NCBI GenBank assembly: GCA_951799425.1
Contig: OX637395.1
Location: forward strand, 3,014,001 to 3,078,000
From: Ilex aquifolium
Taxonomy: Eukaryota; Streptophyta; Magnoliopsida; Aquifoliales; Aquifoliaceae
Reading direction: 5' to 3'
Length of the DNA: 64,000 nt
Each line of letters begins with the position of its first letter. Position 1 is the first letter of the stretch. The translations under genes were made by a program, and so were the position numbers. A model generated the notes under the pieces. That model searched no databases. It was not told where the DNA came from and saw nothing but the letters and a program-made list of their open reading frames with translations. Positions 1 to 11,874 of the stretch are shown here, piece after piece.

Positions 1-655
1 CGGCGACGCAAGGTGGAAAATTGGTCGTAAGTGCCAATATTATTAAGTAAACTACTTAAATACCCTCCAATTATACCACTTGTTTCAATTAAGTTCTTAA
101 ACTAAATTTTGTATCAATTGAACCCCTCAACTTTGGTATTTGATTCAGCGTGAACCTTCCGTCCAATTCTGGAGTTAACTTATTTGGAACATTTTTTTGG
201 GGGAGGGGGGTAAGTTATTTGGAACAAATTATTAAAAATAGGACCTACTTGTCGTAAGGGAAATTTGGAAAGATTAAATGGTGTTTTTTTTGCAAAAAGA
301 CGAATTTATTGAGAACTCTCTCTTAAGCAAAAGAAAACCCAGCATTCTTCCACCTTGAATGGGTCTCACATTTTCTATTAAGTTTTTCATCAGACAGGCA
401 GGGTTCAAAATGTAGTACCAATTGCTACCACACGTTCAACCAAAATGTCAGTACCCCGAAAATCATCATTGTCGAAACTAGTCCACATATGAGCAGAATA
501 ACAAAAATCAGCATCCTTTCCAAGATAATGGAATTCACATTGCGAAACAATCTGCATTACAATTTACATACATAAATGTGATAGAGAGAGAGAGTTCTAT
601 ACCTTTCTCAATAAACTTTTCCTCCAAATGTTTTTGATTTAATATATATATATAA
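1..655. other. Unassigned AT-rich intergenic sequence
   Basis: I see no exon, RNA gene or complete element here. The stretch holds short homopolymers, a G-rich tract near 200-211, a short AG microsatellite near 581-593 and AT dinucleotides near 643-655. The first 210 bases have the phrasing common in ends of plant DNA transposons, but no matching second end was found. Confidence 0.4.
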
Positions 656-781
656 ATATAAAACTGAGTAATTTTTAATAAGTTCATCCGACGACCTTAA
701 ATAGACTCATTCAACGGCTACCAACATCTCTCTCAAAATCATTCACATTGCACCGTGTCTTTAAGCACGGGTTACCCTAAT
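656..781 (+). mobile_element. Short Helitron-like element, degenerate
   Basis: The stretch contains the family body (Cgacgac..ttaaatagactcattcaacggctaccaacat, split here) and ends in a hairpin-like GTGTCTTTAAGCAC followed by GGGTTACCCTAAT. The same body and end occur at 8352, 49825, 49977 and, inverted, at 52131. The expected terminal CTAG is mutated. The left edge is imprecise. Naming as Helitron rests on the 3' hairpin and CTAG ends of the sister copies. Confidence 0.5.
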
Positions 782-1194
782 ATATATATAGAGAGTAGAG
801 CGATCATGTAAGCTTCATAGTATAGCCTAAGGTAGGTACTTTTGATGAGGACAATTAGATTACAATCCAACGTTCACTAATTAAATATGCTAAATTTTAA
901 ATATCAAACTTACCAAATTCCGTTGTGAACTAAAAAGAAAACTATAATGCCATATTAATTACGGTCTTAAATGAAAGTATGGACAAACAATGTCTATTAC
1001 CTCTTATTCTTCATATCATGACATCACACGGAGAACATAAAAAAAAAATTAAAAAACAAAGAAAAAAATGGCTTTTAACTAAGAAATAATGAAAAAAGGT
1101 CAAAAGATTGAACCTTTTTTTAATAATAATGAAATTATTAAGGATTTTTGTGATTCTTCGACAAATACAGGTCTCACAAATTGAAAACCAAATT

Positions 1195-1312
1195 GCATAA
1201 TACTCCTACGCAAGTGATTGTGATCAAATCGCGCAACCAAAGTTGATCACAAAAAACATAAGGTGATTTGATCACAAAAAATATAAGGTAAGTTGATCAC
1301 AGAAATATATGA
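1195..1312. repeat. Short tandem repeat, about 30-bp unit, three copies
   Basis: The phrase TTGATCACAAAAAA followed by ATAAGGT recurs three times with small changes. The paralogous stretch 37595-37690 in unit C keeps the same array, so it predates the duplication. Confidence 0.6.
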
Positions 1313-1417
1313 TTGATTTGTCATCAAATTAGTTTTTTCTTCCTCTTCTATTTATTTTGTTTTTCTTTTTTGTCAACGTGAAAATCTTGATGGACTAATG
1401 AATATTTTCTTTTCATT

Positions 1418-1657
1418 TTTTTTTTTGCTGGTTAAAAAAGTGGTGAGGGTAAGAAAGATCGTTCAGCGACCACCCCTATAGACTCTTATCGGTGGAATCA
1501 TAAGGCCCCTGACCATGCCTGGAACACCTCTCTGAACCAGACCTATCTAGGTTAGCATAGCGGCCAACCATCAAACCTCAATGGGAACTCCAAGACTCGA
1601 ACTCCTAATCTCAAGGTGAGGAGTAAGGCCGGTACCCCACTAGACTATCCTATAAAA
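1418..1657 (-). mobile_element. tRNA-derived SINE
   Basis: Read on the minus strand, the element starts near 1657 and ends in an A-rich tail near 1420. It carries an A-box-like TAGTCTAGTGG (rev. 1637-1647) and a B-box-like AGTTCGAGTC (rev. 1594-1603), the internal RNA polymerase III promoter of tRNA-derived SINEs. A 17-bp direct repeat AATATTTTCTTTTCATT flanks it at 1401-1417 and 1658-1674. The paralogous position in unit C (about 37787-37803) has one copy of this 17-mer and no element, which confirms insertion and boundaries. Confidence 0.9.
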
Positions 1658-2151
1658 AATATTTTCTTTTCATTCTTTGTAAAAAAAATTATCTTATTAC
1701 AGGATTAATTTACTTTCCTTATGTGATAAAAACGATAATTAATATAGTTTTATAGTTTCTTTTTTACTGCACAACGAAATTTGGTAAGTTTTGATATTTA
1801 ATATTTAGCATCTTGAATTAGTGGACATTAAATCATGATCTAACAATCCACAACAAAAGTACCTACATAAGATTATGGTGTGAAGTTTCCATAATTACGC
1901 TACTCTATATATGCATTCCTAAAGTTTTTCAACATATCTTATTTTGTCCACACTTTCATTGTTTTGTTCAAATAGTAAATTTTTTTTTGAAAATATTAGA
2001 TGCAATTGATCTGTAATTATCTATTTAGTTTTTTATTGTGTTAGGATGCATTGATTTACACATTTAAGAGTTTTTTTATTCTCCGCTCTTAATTTTAAAG
2101 GAACATTGTTTGTAATTAGCCGGTTATTGATCTCAAATTTTTTTTTTTTTC

Positions 2152-2214
2152 AGAAAGTAGAATACCAGTAAATACATTAGATGATCAATTATATTTACTG
2201 GCATTCTACTTTCT
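2152..2214. repeat. Foldback hairpin with 23-bp arms
   Basis: The arms 2152-2174 and 2192-2214 are inverted complements with a single mismatch (ATACCAG against the complement ATGCCAG) around a 17-base loop. The hairpin is bounded by a T-run on the left and an A-run on the right. Unit C keeps it at 38260-38323 with the same mismatch; units B and D lack it. It could be a very small foldback transposon or a small-RNA precursor; the sequence alone does not decide. Confidence 0.75.
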
Positions 2215-3001
2215 ATTAAAAAAAAAAAAAAAAGTTCTTACATTGTTTGTCTAAACCTAATGTTAGTGGGGGCAGGGGGGTGAGGATGGTGGCGTACATG
2301 GTGTTGGTGGCGGTCACAATAGTTGTATTTGCTTACACTCAAAATATAGTTTGATGAGTTTTGATTGAAACCTTTTCACCTGATAGACCATCTCGAGCTA
2401 TAACACCAAAACTTTTACTCGAATTTGAGTAAAAAAAAAATGAACAACAAAGGTCTGTAGGACCATGTTTTGGCCCATCTTTTGGAACTTTTACTAAGAA
2501 AACTTATATTTGCTTTATAGATTGTTCAAAAACATGATGGCGTTTCCTTCAGATGCCTAATGCCTCCTGAAAGCAAACTGACCAGACCGCCATAGCAAAT
2601 GCCATTTGTAGCTAATAAACCACTTTTGATTTACAGCCAAGACATGATTTCTGTAGAATCTAGAGCAACAACCCTCCAAGAATAAAAAATTTCCAACTAA
2701 TGAAAGTTTCATTTAGTTCAGGCATAATGGATTGGTCAGAGCATTCGACAACCATTCCAGGACCTACTTTACTCGATTTCAAATGTGCCTTTGATCATAT
2801 GCCATTTTCGAAAACCTGCAGAGATAGGCCCAAAATTCCAACTCATTCAAACCCGTGACACAAAAGTCACCATGAAACAACCTTACTTCGGAACCAAAGT
2901 ACGTAACTACATAAATTAAATCAGGAAGAATTGCATATATGCTTATAAAGTTAGAGGGACCAACCTTGTAGAATTGACAAAAAAAGATGTAACACTATAA
3001 T

Positions 3002-6000
3002 CTAGATTCTAATGTCATCAATAGATAGTTCTTTTTTAGACATCATCTTCAATTTCTGCAACATAGAAAAAAAGAGAGAGTGAAATCAACAAGACAACCA
3101 CAATGTGCTTGCTTTATGACCAAGTGATCTTTCTCATACATTCTTTCTAAACTGATGCAGCAAAATTGAACAAATTAGTGAGCAACGAGAGAAGATCGTG
3201 TTAAAAGAAAGGATAGTTCAAAGCCAGCAAATAGATCTAATTTTTTTCGGTATCTTGGACCATAAGATTTCACCTTGTTATTCCTGATAACTATTTCTCC
3301 AATAAATTGACATAGGTTTTCAAATAAGAACTTCCAATGACATCCATCCGACTCTGAGATTTTAAAATGGACAGCTTCATAACTGTAGCACCTTCTAGTG
3401 ACATTATATAGCATTGAAGTCCACATAGAGAGGCTGGCTTATAAACTACTTCAGCTTTACGAATCATATTAATTTCTACTTCAACCTGACTATAAAGTTT
3501 TTCAAACAAAGAAGAAAGAAAAAGATGATGATGACGATGGTGATGGTACAAATGAGTAAAGCTACTACCGTGATGTATACTGGTGCATCATCAATACAAG
3601 ATGAACCAAGGATGACTTCCCGCCTTAATTTTGTTGTGAGCTTGCGACAAACCCGTAGCTGAGGACAACAGCAACAATATATCATCTGTTGGGCCAAAAT
3701 GAAACTACTGCACAACTTGTTCCAAGAAAAGAACTATATCTTGGTAATATTACCTCAGATCGAGTTGCCCCACCAGTGATGAACACAAATATGCGCTGTC
3801 CCATCTGCTTAAGATCACTAGACGCAGTTTTAAGAATCGAATTGCTGAAAAGTAGAGCAACTGAGAATAAGAACTCCAAAATCCACCACATATGGAGTGT
3901 CAGAGTCCCAATGCACATTCTTTCACCGGATATCCAAAGAGCACTTCTAAGCTTCTATAGCAGCAGTCATTCAGTCTAACTATTTAATGTAGCACACTAT
4001 AAAAATATCATCATACAACAAACATGGCATGACTACTGGATCAATAAGATAACTAGTCTAACCTGAAAATGCAAGTCATGGCCATCGTGGCAAAGCAAAT
4101 TACTGCAAAAATAGGAAAATCTGTTGTAAATGTACCTTGAATATCCATCGTCAGAACTACGAGGCTGTGCCCATGTTGCAGTCCTTCTTGATGTCATTGA
4201 ATGTGGAGTTTGAGATTGAATTGTCCTCATAGATGCACTCTGCGTGCCTCCAGCAGCCCCACGGTCAGTTGGACTTGGGTCATTTATGCAATGAAACTCA
4301 CTTGGAAATTCGCCTTTGCTGAGTTTTTCTATCAACACCTGAAAGATAGCATAAGCCATTGTACCATGTCCATACAATTAATTCCATTCTTAAACATCCT
4401 CCAAAACAAGATTTTGCAAGTCAAGTTAAAAAAAAAAAAAAATCATAGCATGATTTGAGTATCTAAAACCAATTCAACTATGAAACAATATCACTTGGCC
4501 AAGAACAAGATTTGATCATGGCCTGCATAGCACTATGCAAGGTCAGCGCACAATATGGTTTGTGATTGTTAGTGCACTTGTTCTGCAAATTAATGTTTAC
4601 TGCTCATATGCGACAAACTCTCCAGCTGCATTCCAAGAAAAACACCCCATAACATATAACAGAAAACACATTCATTTCTTTAAGCAGCAACATATTATGC
4701 AGAAATACAGCAATTAAAAAAGATGAGGTGTAAAAGAAAGAACCTGTCTCAGAATAGTGCAACAAAACACAAGGTGCCAAAAGCAGCGATCACCAGCTTT
4801 CGAGGTTGAATTCAAACATGTTAGGAGGGGAGTAAGATCATACCTCTATCATGGGATAGAATCGAAAAAGCTGCCATGTTTCTTCCTCTCCGCTTCGATC
4901 CTTTCTTGCTGCATGCTTCCTCTAATAAGAAAACAAGAATTATAGCAACTCTCAAACCTCGGTTGTGGAACCATGAAGACAGAAATATCTATAGATCTTC
5001 AATAGGAAATTTCAATACTATCTAATTTTACCTTCTGGGAATCAAACTTAAACGAAAAAGTTCCATTCGATTTATTTCTGTTATCTGATCCCTCAAGCAA
5101 TATCATATTTTTCACTGCCTTCATATCCTCGTGAGATAATTTTGCCAACTATAAAGACAACAAAGAAAATAACCATTTTGTAACTAGGTCAAAGGTGGGG
5201 ATGGGGGGGGGGGGGGCTTTTTGGTCCTAGATTTAATTGGTCAAACCTTATTCCAGTGCATTTATACTAGCTGATTCAAAAGCGGCCCAAAGCCTATCTT
5301 TGAAGGAATTAGCACTAATAGTGAATCTCTCAAGTGCAAACAAATATGTTTCTTCTCACCTGTTAAAAACATCTGAACAATCATAAAGATCATCTAGATT
5401 ACCTGAGTGTCATTTTCGTTTACTTTTCCATTTGGACGATACTCCAACTCCCATATAGCATTGATGAATTACACATGAATATGAAAATAACTTTATCTTC
5501 TGAAACGCTAATTGTAATGGTAATTCTGATGCATGCAACTAATTCCAGCACAAACCTGTCTATGTAACACATGTAAGCAAGAACACTGCCTGAGTTGGAT
5601 TCAAACTTATCTCTTTATATTACCAAAATACAAAAAAATTTGATAATCACATGCTAATTTTGAGATTTGAAGATTAACTCGAAAGTGATGCACAATGTTG
5701 TCGAGATAAAGGGCACATGATCCAAGGAAAACCTGAGTTTACAATACTATGAGCATTTGAACACTATCATTAAAGAAATGAATATAAGAAGCTGACACTA
5801 AAGGATGAAACAAAATGAGCCCAATCAACATTATCGATGCAAAGATATGCATGGCAAAAATGTAAGGAGTTTCCTCTACTAACAGGAGTGCAAACAATGA
5901 GGATGTCCCTGCATTGATAATGTATCCTGGAAATCAGGCCAGGGCAAATACCATCAACAAAGAACATTCAGTGATTCAAAGTGAACAAAGATCATATAGG

Positions 6001-6739
6001 TGCTTATTGTCCATATATAAACAACGCAACTGTCACCAAGTTGAAAATTATCACTACAATGAATGGGAAAAAAATACTCCTATAGTTTTCCTGTTTTCTC
6101 TTCCTTTTCTGTTCATAGACCTTCAGTTGATAATAGTCCTGGCCATTGCACTTCCTCTTTTGTGCCCTTCACTGTTTCTTATTTCAGGTCCCCAAAAGGA
6201 CAGTGTGCATTTTTCATGTTTGTAAATCATTTTCTCGAAGGGAATCTAGTTGGTTGACCATTCAGAACGGAAAAAGGAATATACAAAATGTCCTGTCAAT
6301 AGAGCAGAATTTGAGATCTGATAGTTACCTGCATCAGTTTTGATGCTTTGTCACCCACAAACTTTTCTGGATAAACAGACGCATAAATCATCATCAAACG
6401 CAACTTATTCTCAGTAGTTGCATCCTGCACAAAGAAAGATTATTGTCTTAAGGGATTTGCATTAATCAGATCTTAATTCTTAAACATAAAGTGCATCCAT
6501 TTTTAATCAGACACATATACTCAAAAATCACCTGCTTCGTCCTCAAAACGTTTATAATATGCAAATTTGTTACACACAACAAAATCAAACAGGGAAACTT
6601 GCAGAACAAAGGTCAGCAGATAAATGAATTTAACCTGATCAACAGATCTGTCCAAAATGAGTAACTCGCATGTTTCAGCCAGTGGAAAATTAGGAATGGT
6701 AGATTTATATATGGTAATACAGTTACAGGCTCCTTGAAA
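3002..6739 (-). pseudogene. SEC1/KEULE-type Sec1/Munc18 gene, truncated copy A
   Basis: Sec1/Munc18 proteins bind syntaxins and control SNARE-driven fusion; plant KEULE acts in cytokinesis. Minus-strand exons with GT..AG borders, in gene order: 6635-6739 (ends AETCELLILDRSVDQ), remnant 6532-6555 (NVLRTKQ), 6329-6424 ([16 protein letters not shown]), 5032-5148 (LAKLSHEDMKAV), 4844-4921 (GEEETWQLFRFYPMIE), 4136-4338 (LIEKLSKGEFPSEF), 3754-3844 (MGQRIFVFITGGATRSE), 3569-3658 (LRVCRKLTTKL), 3002-3055 (KELSIDDIRI, stop). Exon lengths equal those of copy C. No N-terminal half is present. A deletion near 6555 removed about 1.75 kb that copy C retains (44316-46070), including four whole exons. No product with a normal fold is expected. 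Family assignment is strong; pseudogene status is inferred from the losses. Confidence 0.88.
5203..5216. repeat. Poly-G run at a deletion junction
   Basis: Fourteen G residues join sequence matching copy C at about 42040 to sequence matching about 42962. Copy C has its own poly-G run at 42584-42603 inside the missing interval. Unit A seems to have lost the DNA on both sides while keeping the G run. Confidence 0.7.
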
Positions 6740-7017
6740 CTGCTTTGAGAAGACGATTCTTCCTCTCTCTCTGTCTTCTCTTACGTTTATACTCTGAACT
6801 CCCTCCTTTCTGATCATATTTCGGCTCTGGGGTTTGTTCACGCACCCATCATGCAGTCTGTGTCATGGTTTTGGCATCGTCTAGCTGAAGATGAACATCA
6901 AGACTATAATTTGTTCTAAGAAAATTTATTTTATTTTATTTTCCCTTACTTTAATTATGTAACAGTAAATAAATTACTTCTTGTTGTGGTGCTAATGAAT
7001 TGAACTTATAAAGAAAA

Positions 7018-7305
7018 AAAAATCTCAAAATTAAAATAAAAAAGGAGGCTTCCAATCAGAAGCTTTTCCAAATGAAATATCCAACATTTACAACATTATG
7101 ATTTGGATACATAACAGTCTAACATTGTGCTGCATATAACAATGACAGAACACTTATATGAAAGTTCAAACCTAATCTCTCTGTCCTCACGAGTCACCAC
7201 TAATGTGAGTACATTACCGAAATATATCATACAAATTACCAAATACCAAACCACACATATCATACAAATTCATTGCCAACACTTCCAAATCTTGAAGGAT
7301 ACCCA
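7018..7305. other. 3' flank of a deleted F gene
   Basis: This matches the sequence just 3' of the F genes (9870-10183, 32440-32744, 46550-46879). At about 7305 it jumps directly to sequence that in unit C lies beyond the F3 gene, at about 47697. Unit A has therefore lost its F gene by a deletion of roughly 0.87 kb. Confidence 0.75.
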
Positions 7306-8185
7306 ATAATTCACAATTCATACATCTAAACACTACTATCTCTTATAAGAATAATATTAAACATGAAACCAAACACTCACCTTCTCCTTCCTCTGTCTTC
7401 CCTCTTTTCTCTCTCAGAGGATCTCTCTCCATCAGTCTCCCTCCAGTTTTGTCTTACAAAACCACACGCACACACCAAGAAACTGCGTCTCTCTCTATCT
7501 CAATTCCAAAGTTTGATTGATGAAGAAATAGGTTTGAATTTTGATTGTGAAATTTTCTCTACTCTCCCTTCTCAATTCTCTATTTTGTTTTTTCTAAAAT
7601 TTATCTGAAACCATGAGAATATGGGTTCACGGTAACGGTGGAGAAGGAGGGGGATGTGGCTGTGTTACGGGTTGGGATGAGCTGATGAAGACGGTGGCAG
7701 CCGTGTAGGGAGTTGTAGGGGCGACTGAGGTTAGGGTTTGTAGATTTTAAGTATATTTAGAGGGTGATGGTGGTGATGGATATCCACAGTGGAATATGGA
7801 TAGCGTTGGTGTAGTCTTACACACACACACACACACAGAGAGTTGGGGGTGGTCGCCGATGGTTGGGGTGGCTGCCAGTGCACAGAGGTATCGCTGCTAT
7901 CGCGGGGAGGGACAGTGGAGTGGATGCTGTCGCCGAAAGTGCTCAGGGTTGTCGGTGATGTTTTGAAGTAGGGAAGGGTGTGTCACGTTTTATTTATTTA
8001 TTTTATTTTTCATTTATGTCCCGTATTTTGAAAGCAGAAGGACAACAATGCCCATCAATATTATCACCTGCGAAGCAAGTGACAGTTTGTATCTGTTTTT
8101 TAAACAAAGTTAGGGTCAAGTACTATGTACATAGAAAATGTTAATAGTGATAAACCTTACGGATTATAAGTGTAATTTATCCACA
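7306..8185. mobile_element. Truncated MULE-like element with CT-rich cargo
   Basis: This is the paralogue of the element at 47491-48624 with the left inverted repeat deleted and the right one shortened (about 8095-8185). It holds a CT-rich stretch resembling a plant 5' leader, a GA/GGT-rich stretch and an AC microsatellite at 7819-7838. No convincing ORF is present: the 81-residue frame at 7363 is low-complexity. Confidence 0.55.
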
Positions 8186-8351
8186 TTGCACCCTCAGGTC
8201 ATAATAATGACCATGGCCCATTTTCCGGGTTGTGGGTCGTCTCGTGCTGACCCGGAACATGGACAACTATAAAAACAGTGGTACCATCATGGAGTCACTC
8301 CATACAAGTAAACAACGGCACAACAAAGGTGCAGTGCAGTGATCAGTTATC

Positions 8352-8521
8352 TCTAGTTTATAATATAAAGCATAGTAGACATCACTAAATCTATTCGACG
8401 ATCTCAAATAGATTCATCTAACGGTCATTAACATCCCTCTCAAAATCATTCACATTGATTTTTTTTCCCCTCAATCTATCACTTCTCGCTTATCGTACCT
8501 TCAGACACGGGTTTCTCCGAG
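8352..8521 (+). mobile_element. Short Helitron-like element
   Basis: It begins TCTAGTTTATAATATAAA, carries the shared body around GTCTCAAATAGA-type sequence, and ends near CAGACACGGGTTTCTCCGAGT. Sister copies end in CTAG followed by T, the Helitron signature. The upstream junction TTATCTCTAG is the same as in the tandem pair at 49977, which suggests one ancestral head-to-tail arrangement. Confidence 0.55.
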
Positions 8522-8793
8522 TAAATATATTATAATTGATTATAAAAAATATAATTTTAAAGGTCAAATTATTCCTATTAAATGTTAAGTTACATCTTAG
8601 AAAATAGAAGTTAGAACTCATTGATCTAATTCGTGATCGATTATAATATTTTATAATCGTTCATAAAATCTCTCAATTAATTATAACTTCTCATTTTCAA
8701 TATGTAATTTTGACTTTTTTTTGGCACAGTAAAACCTACTATATAGTGATTGGATAAAGGAAAGAAGACAGAATAATTATAGTTACCATTAAC

Positions 8794-8858
8794 ATTTCAT
8801 GACGGAGATGCATTTGAATTGCATGGCTATTCTCATCAACCAGTTGGGAGGCCCTCAT
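8794..8858 (-). pseudogene. Orphan exon 1 of an F-family gene
   Basis: On the minus strand from ATG at 8858 it reads MRASQLVDENSHAIQMHLRH and ends two bases into a codon, the same phase as exon 1 of the intact F genes. The donor is altered (AAAT/GTTAAT in place of AAAG/GTTAGT). No exon 2 follows at lower coordinates; short Helitron-like DNA lies there instead. A near-identical orphan is at 50377-50441. Confidence 0.7.
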
Positions 8859-9147
8859 TTTCTTCCTCAACCAAATCAACTGTACTTGCCGAATCAAGGA
8901 TTTGAGGCCGAGAAAGCAGAATGTAGACTATGTATCCAAATAATGTTGCAAATGTTGGATATTATACTTGATCTGGTCCCCAGTCCAAACCTTCCTTTTC
9001 TCTTCATCCTTTTGTTTTTCTCTAGTGAGTCCACGATTAGCAGCCACTTCTTGTTAGTGATGCTCTAATAATGAGGTAAACAAAAATTCTGGAAGTTGAA
9101 ATAGAACAAGAAGAAGACTTGTTGCAGGGGCCAGATAAAGGTTGCAA

Positions 9148-9246
9148 TCATGCTTTTACAACTAGAAGGGCAGGAGGATCAAATTTGTCATCTGGGTGCA
9201 CTTCACTCAGACCTATTGCCTTCATTGCTAGCTGAAACATTTCCCA
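9148..9246 (-). pseudogene. Relic of an unrecognised C-terminal exon
   Basis: On the minus strand this reads EMFQLAMKAIGLSEVHPDDK followed by FDPPALLVVKA and a TGA at 9148-9150. Stops lie just upstream in frame, and no acceptor fits. The F2 block has the same stretch with an internal deletion (about 31015-31092). The F4 block keeps only its 3' part (about 52620-52690), where the stop is a serine codon. I do not recognise the protein. Three-fold presence reflects duplication, not function. Confidence 0.35.
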
Positions 9247-9285
9247 TTTTCATGGTATGCGCATGTGACAAACTACGGATGACTA

Positions 9286-9302
9286 GAGAGAGAGAGAGAG
9301 AG
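9286..9302. repeat. AG microsatellite and hAT-like empty site
   Basis: The repeat follows GATGACTAG. In F block 2 the same TGACTAG is split by a 0.74-kb element (31133-31876), so this is the uninterrupted paralogous site. Confidence 0.7.
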
Positions 9303-10183
9303 GAAGAAGAGAAAGCCTGTGAATTTGTGTGGACAGATTTCATTCAGATGGAAATAGAAGAATTTTTTACGCGTTGTGTGGGTCAGATTGCTGTAAATTT
9401 TCAGTAATGTTAATTTTCATATGACTTTTCGAAAAAAAATTTCATCAAATTTCTGAAAATTAAAGCTGAAAATTTTCTGAGAATGAGAATTTCTGCTGAA
9501 AAATTATATTGAATTTCTGAAAAAAAAAAATTCATCAAAATCTATGTTAGATTTCTAGAGTTGTGAATAAAAATTTGAAAAGTGTTGGTTGTGTTGTGCC
9601 ATCCTTCATGGTCGATGGTGGTGGGTTTTAGAGAGAGAATGACGACAAGTTGTAGATAGGTCTGCTATAGGAGAAGGGGTGAAAGTGTACAAGAGGTTGA
9701 AGAAGGAGAAAGAGGGGTAGGAAGGTCATGTTAGATTTTCTGTTCAACAGAGTTAGCATTGTTATTTAGTCCACAAATTATATGAGGGTTATTTGGATAT
9801 TTTTAAAATTCAGGGAGGTAAAGTGCATTTGAGCATAACACATGGAGGTAGTAAAGTTTGGCCTTGTTTAAAATAAAAAAGGAGGCTTAAATCAGAAGCC
9901 TTTTCAAATATAATATCCAACATTTGCAACATTCTTTTTGGATACATAGTATAACACTGTGTTACAAATAACAACGGCAGAACAGTTCTATGAAAGTTCA
10001 AACCTAATCTCTTTGTCCTCACGGATAATGTGATTACATTTCTAAAATAAGCATATCATATAGCCCTATTACCAAACCACACATATCCTATAAATTTACT
10101 ACCAAACACTTCCAAATCTTGAAGCATACCAGATAAAACATGCATATATATATATTAGGACACTGATTTAATGGCATAGGTAA

Positions 10184-11803
10184 TCAAACGAGGAAACGTT
10201 GCTCTTCCATCAATCCGCGTCCCATCATAAACCTTACCAATATCTCCAACAAACAGAGAATTGTATTCGTCGTTCTTCCACGAAGCTGATTGTAGATGTG
10301 TTCAAGTATGGATATTGTCGAAAATAAGCACATTAGAACCCCGATGATGAATATAAACCAGCGTGGGAGCAATATCGAAAATAGTAAGATCGAACAAAAA
10401 GCTCCTGAGATGAAGCTAAGATAACCAAAGATTTTAGAGCAAATCGTATGATGAGTATGGAATATCATTGTGGCTACTAATGTTAAACCATATATGGCGA
10501 GTATTACGAGAAAAGTGTTCATGGTTCTTTGGTGTATTTCGAAGGGAGAGACGGTTTTATTCTGATACTTCAGTTGGATGAGGCCGATCAGTGATGTAAT
10601 TAAGAAGCCGAACACAACATGGCATGAGGTGGCTGAAATGGATCCTTGAACCCTTGTACTACATGGCAAAGAAATGAAATTGGTTAGATTTTATCATTTC
10701 TAAGAAATAAAATCCAAAATTAACATCTCGTTTTTATTTATATAATGTGGAGATATCATGGTCTATTATAGGAGAAACTATTAAGTGTAACAGTTATATC
10801 ACGTCAACAAACTAATTTTCATTGTAATTTTTGTCAAATTTCACTACATTTAGTGTGGGGGCCACATAACAAATTTGACCAAAGTTGTAATAGAACTTAA
10901 TGTGAGGGCTTCATTGCAACTATTTATCAATATCGTTGAATATAATGTGAAAAATTAATCATTGAGGATATAAATTAAGACTTTTGACAATTTTTAGGGT
11001 ACAAAGTATGATTTACCCTTTATCGATAAACCTACATCCCACCCATGTATTTGTTCTTTTTGACATATAACCACCACCACCCATCTTCAAAGTCTTTTTT
11101 TTTTTTTGTCAACTTTAAAGTTGATGATTGCTTTAACATTTTTGTTGATAACTAAACTTTTTTTCTCTGAAACTAATTGATAAAAGATTCAAACAATTTT
11201 AAGGATGGAAAAGAAAAAGAGAGGCCATTTTCAAATGGAAAGGGCTAGTTATTTCCACAAGGCAAAAAGTAGTTGTGTTTGCAAACACAAATTGGAACTC
11301 CTTTTGAAGATTTAATTGCCCATCAAGTCAGTTACCAGAAACTCGAACTTTGACATAGTTGGAATTTGGTGAGATGGCATAACTTACCATTCATTTGGTA
11401 CACCCCGGATCCATATTGTACAACATTTTTCGCTTTAGGTTTGGTTTACACGACTTTAAAAGGGCAAGGAACAATGAATATTCAAAAATCACAGTATTAA
11501 AACACTTAACAAAGACTTCATTAAGAAATCGTTTGATTTTAGTCAGCACGAGAGGGTTTAACATGTGTGAAATTTGTTTGTGCACATCTAAGCAAGAGAT
11601 GAACGATATTGTGTGATGCAGGTCGGAATGTTAGAATATAACAAAGAATGTTAACAAATGTGCAGTACTAATCATTATAGTGAGCAGAGCAAACAAGTAG
11701 ATATAGAGATTGCAATTAGTAAAACTAACCTTTCAGCTTGAAGAAACATTGGAATTGCAGCATGGCTTCTATTATCATCAACCACTCCTCCTGAGGCACT
11801 CAT
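10184..11803 (-). CDS. F1: four-helix membrane protein of unrecognised family, intact
   Basis: Two exons: 11730-11803 (ATG at 11803, 74 nt, ending in phase 2 at AAAG/GTTAGT) and 10658-10184 (acceptor TAG at TACAAGG). The product has 182 residues. There is a hydrophilic N-terminus (MSASGGVVDDNRSHAAIP), then four hydrophobic segments at about residues 37-54, 72-91, 101-122 and 125-143, and a basic tail ending GLMEEQRFLV. Conserved across copies: TSCHVVFGF, SKIFGYLSFISGAFCSILLF, and SILEHIYNQLR. The phase is identical in F2 and F4, and both exons are open in all three, which supports a real gene. A TATA box lies 64 bases upstream of the ATG. The intron is 1071 bases. I do not recognise the family and propose no function; a membrane location is predicted from hydrophobicity only. 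Confidence 0.75.
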
Positions 11804-11866
11804 TTTCTCCTTCAAGCACCTCAAATGTAATGCACTTCTACTACTCAATTAAGCAACTTCCATCTG

Positions 11867-11874
11867 TTTATATA
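11867..11874 (-). promoter_or_regulatory. TATA box of F1
   Basis: TATATAAA read on the minus strand, 64 bases upstream of the F1 ATG. F2 has the same box at exactly the same distance (35042-35049). Confidence 0.6.

Larger units (their letters stand above)
841..8250. repeat. Segmental duplication unit A
   Basis: This unit is paralogous to 37222-49430 (unit C). Order is the same in both: a 1.6 kb AT-rich leader (841-2440 against 37222-38540), the SEC1 relic, the 3' flank of an F gene, then a MULE-like sequence. Unit A differs from C by a SINE insertion at 1418 and by several deletions: exons around 6555, the F gene at about 7305, and two pieces flanking a poly-G run at 5203. Confidence 0.85.
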
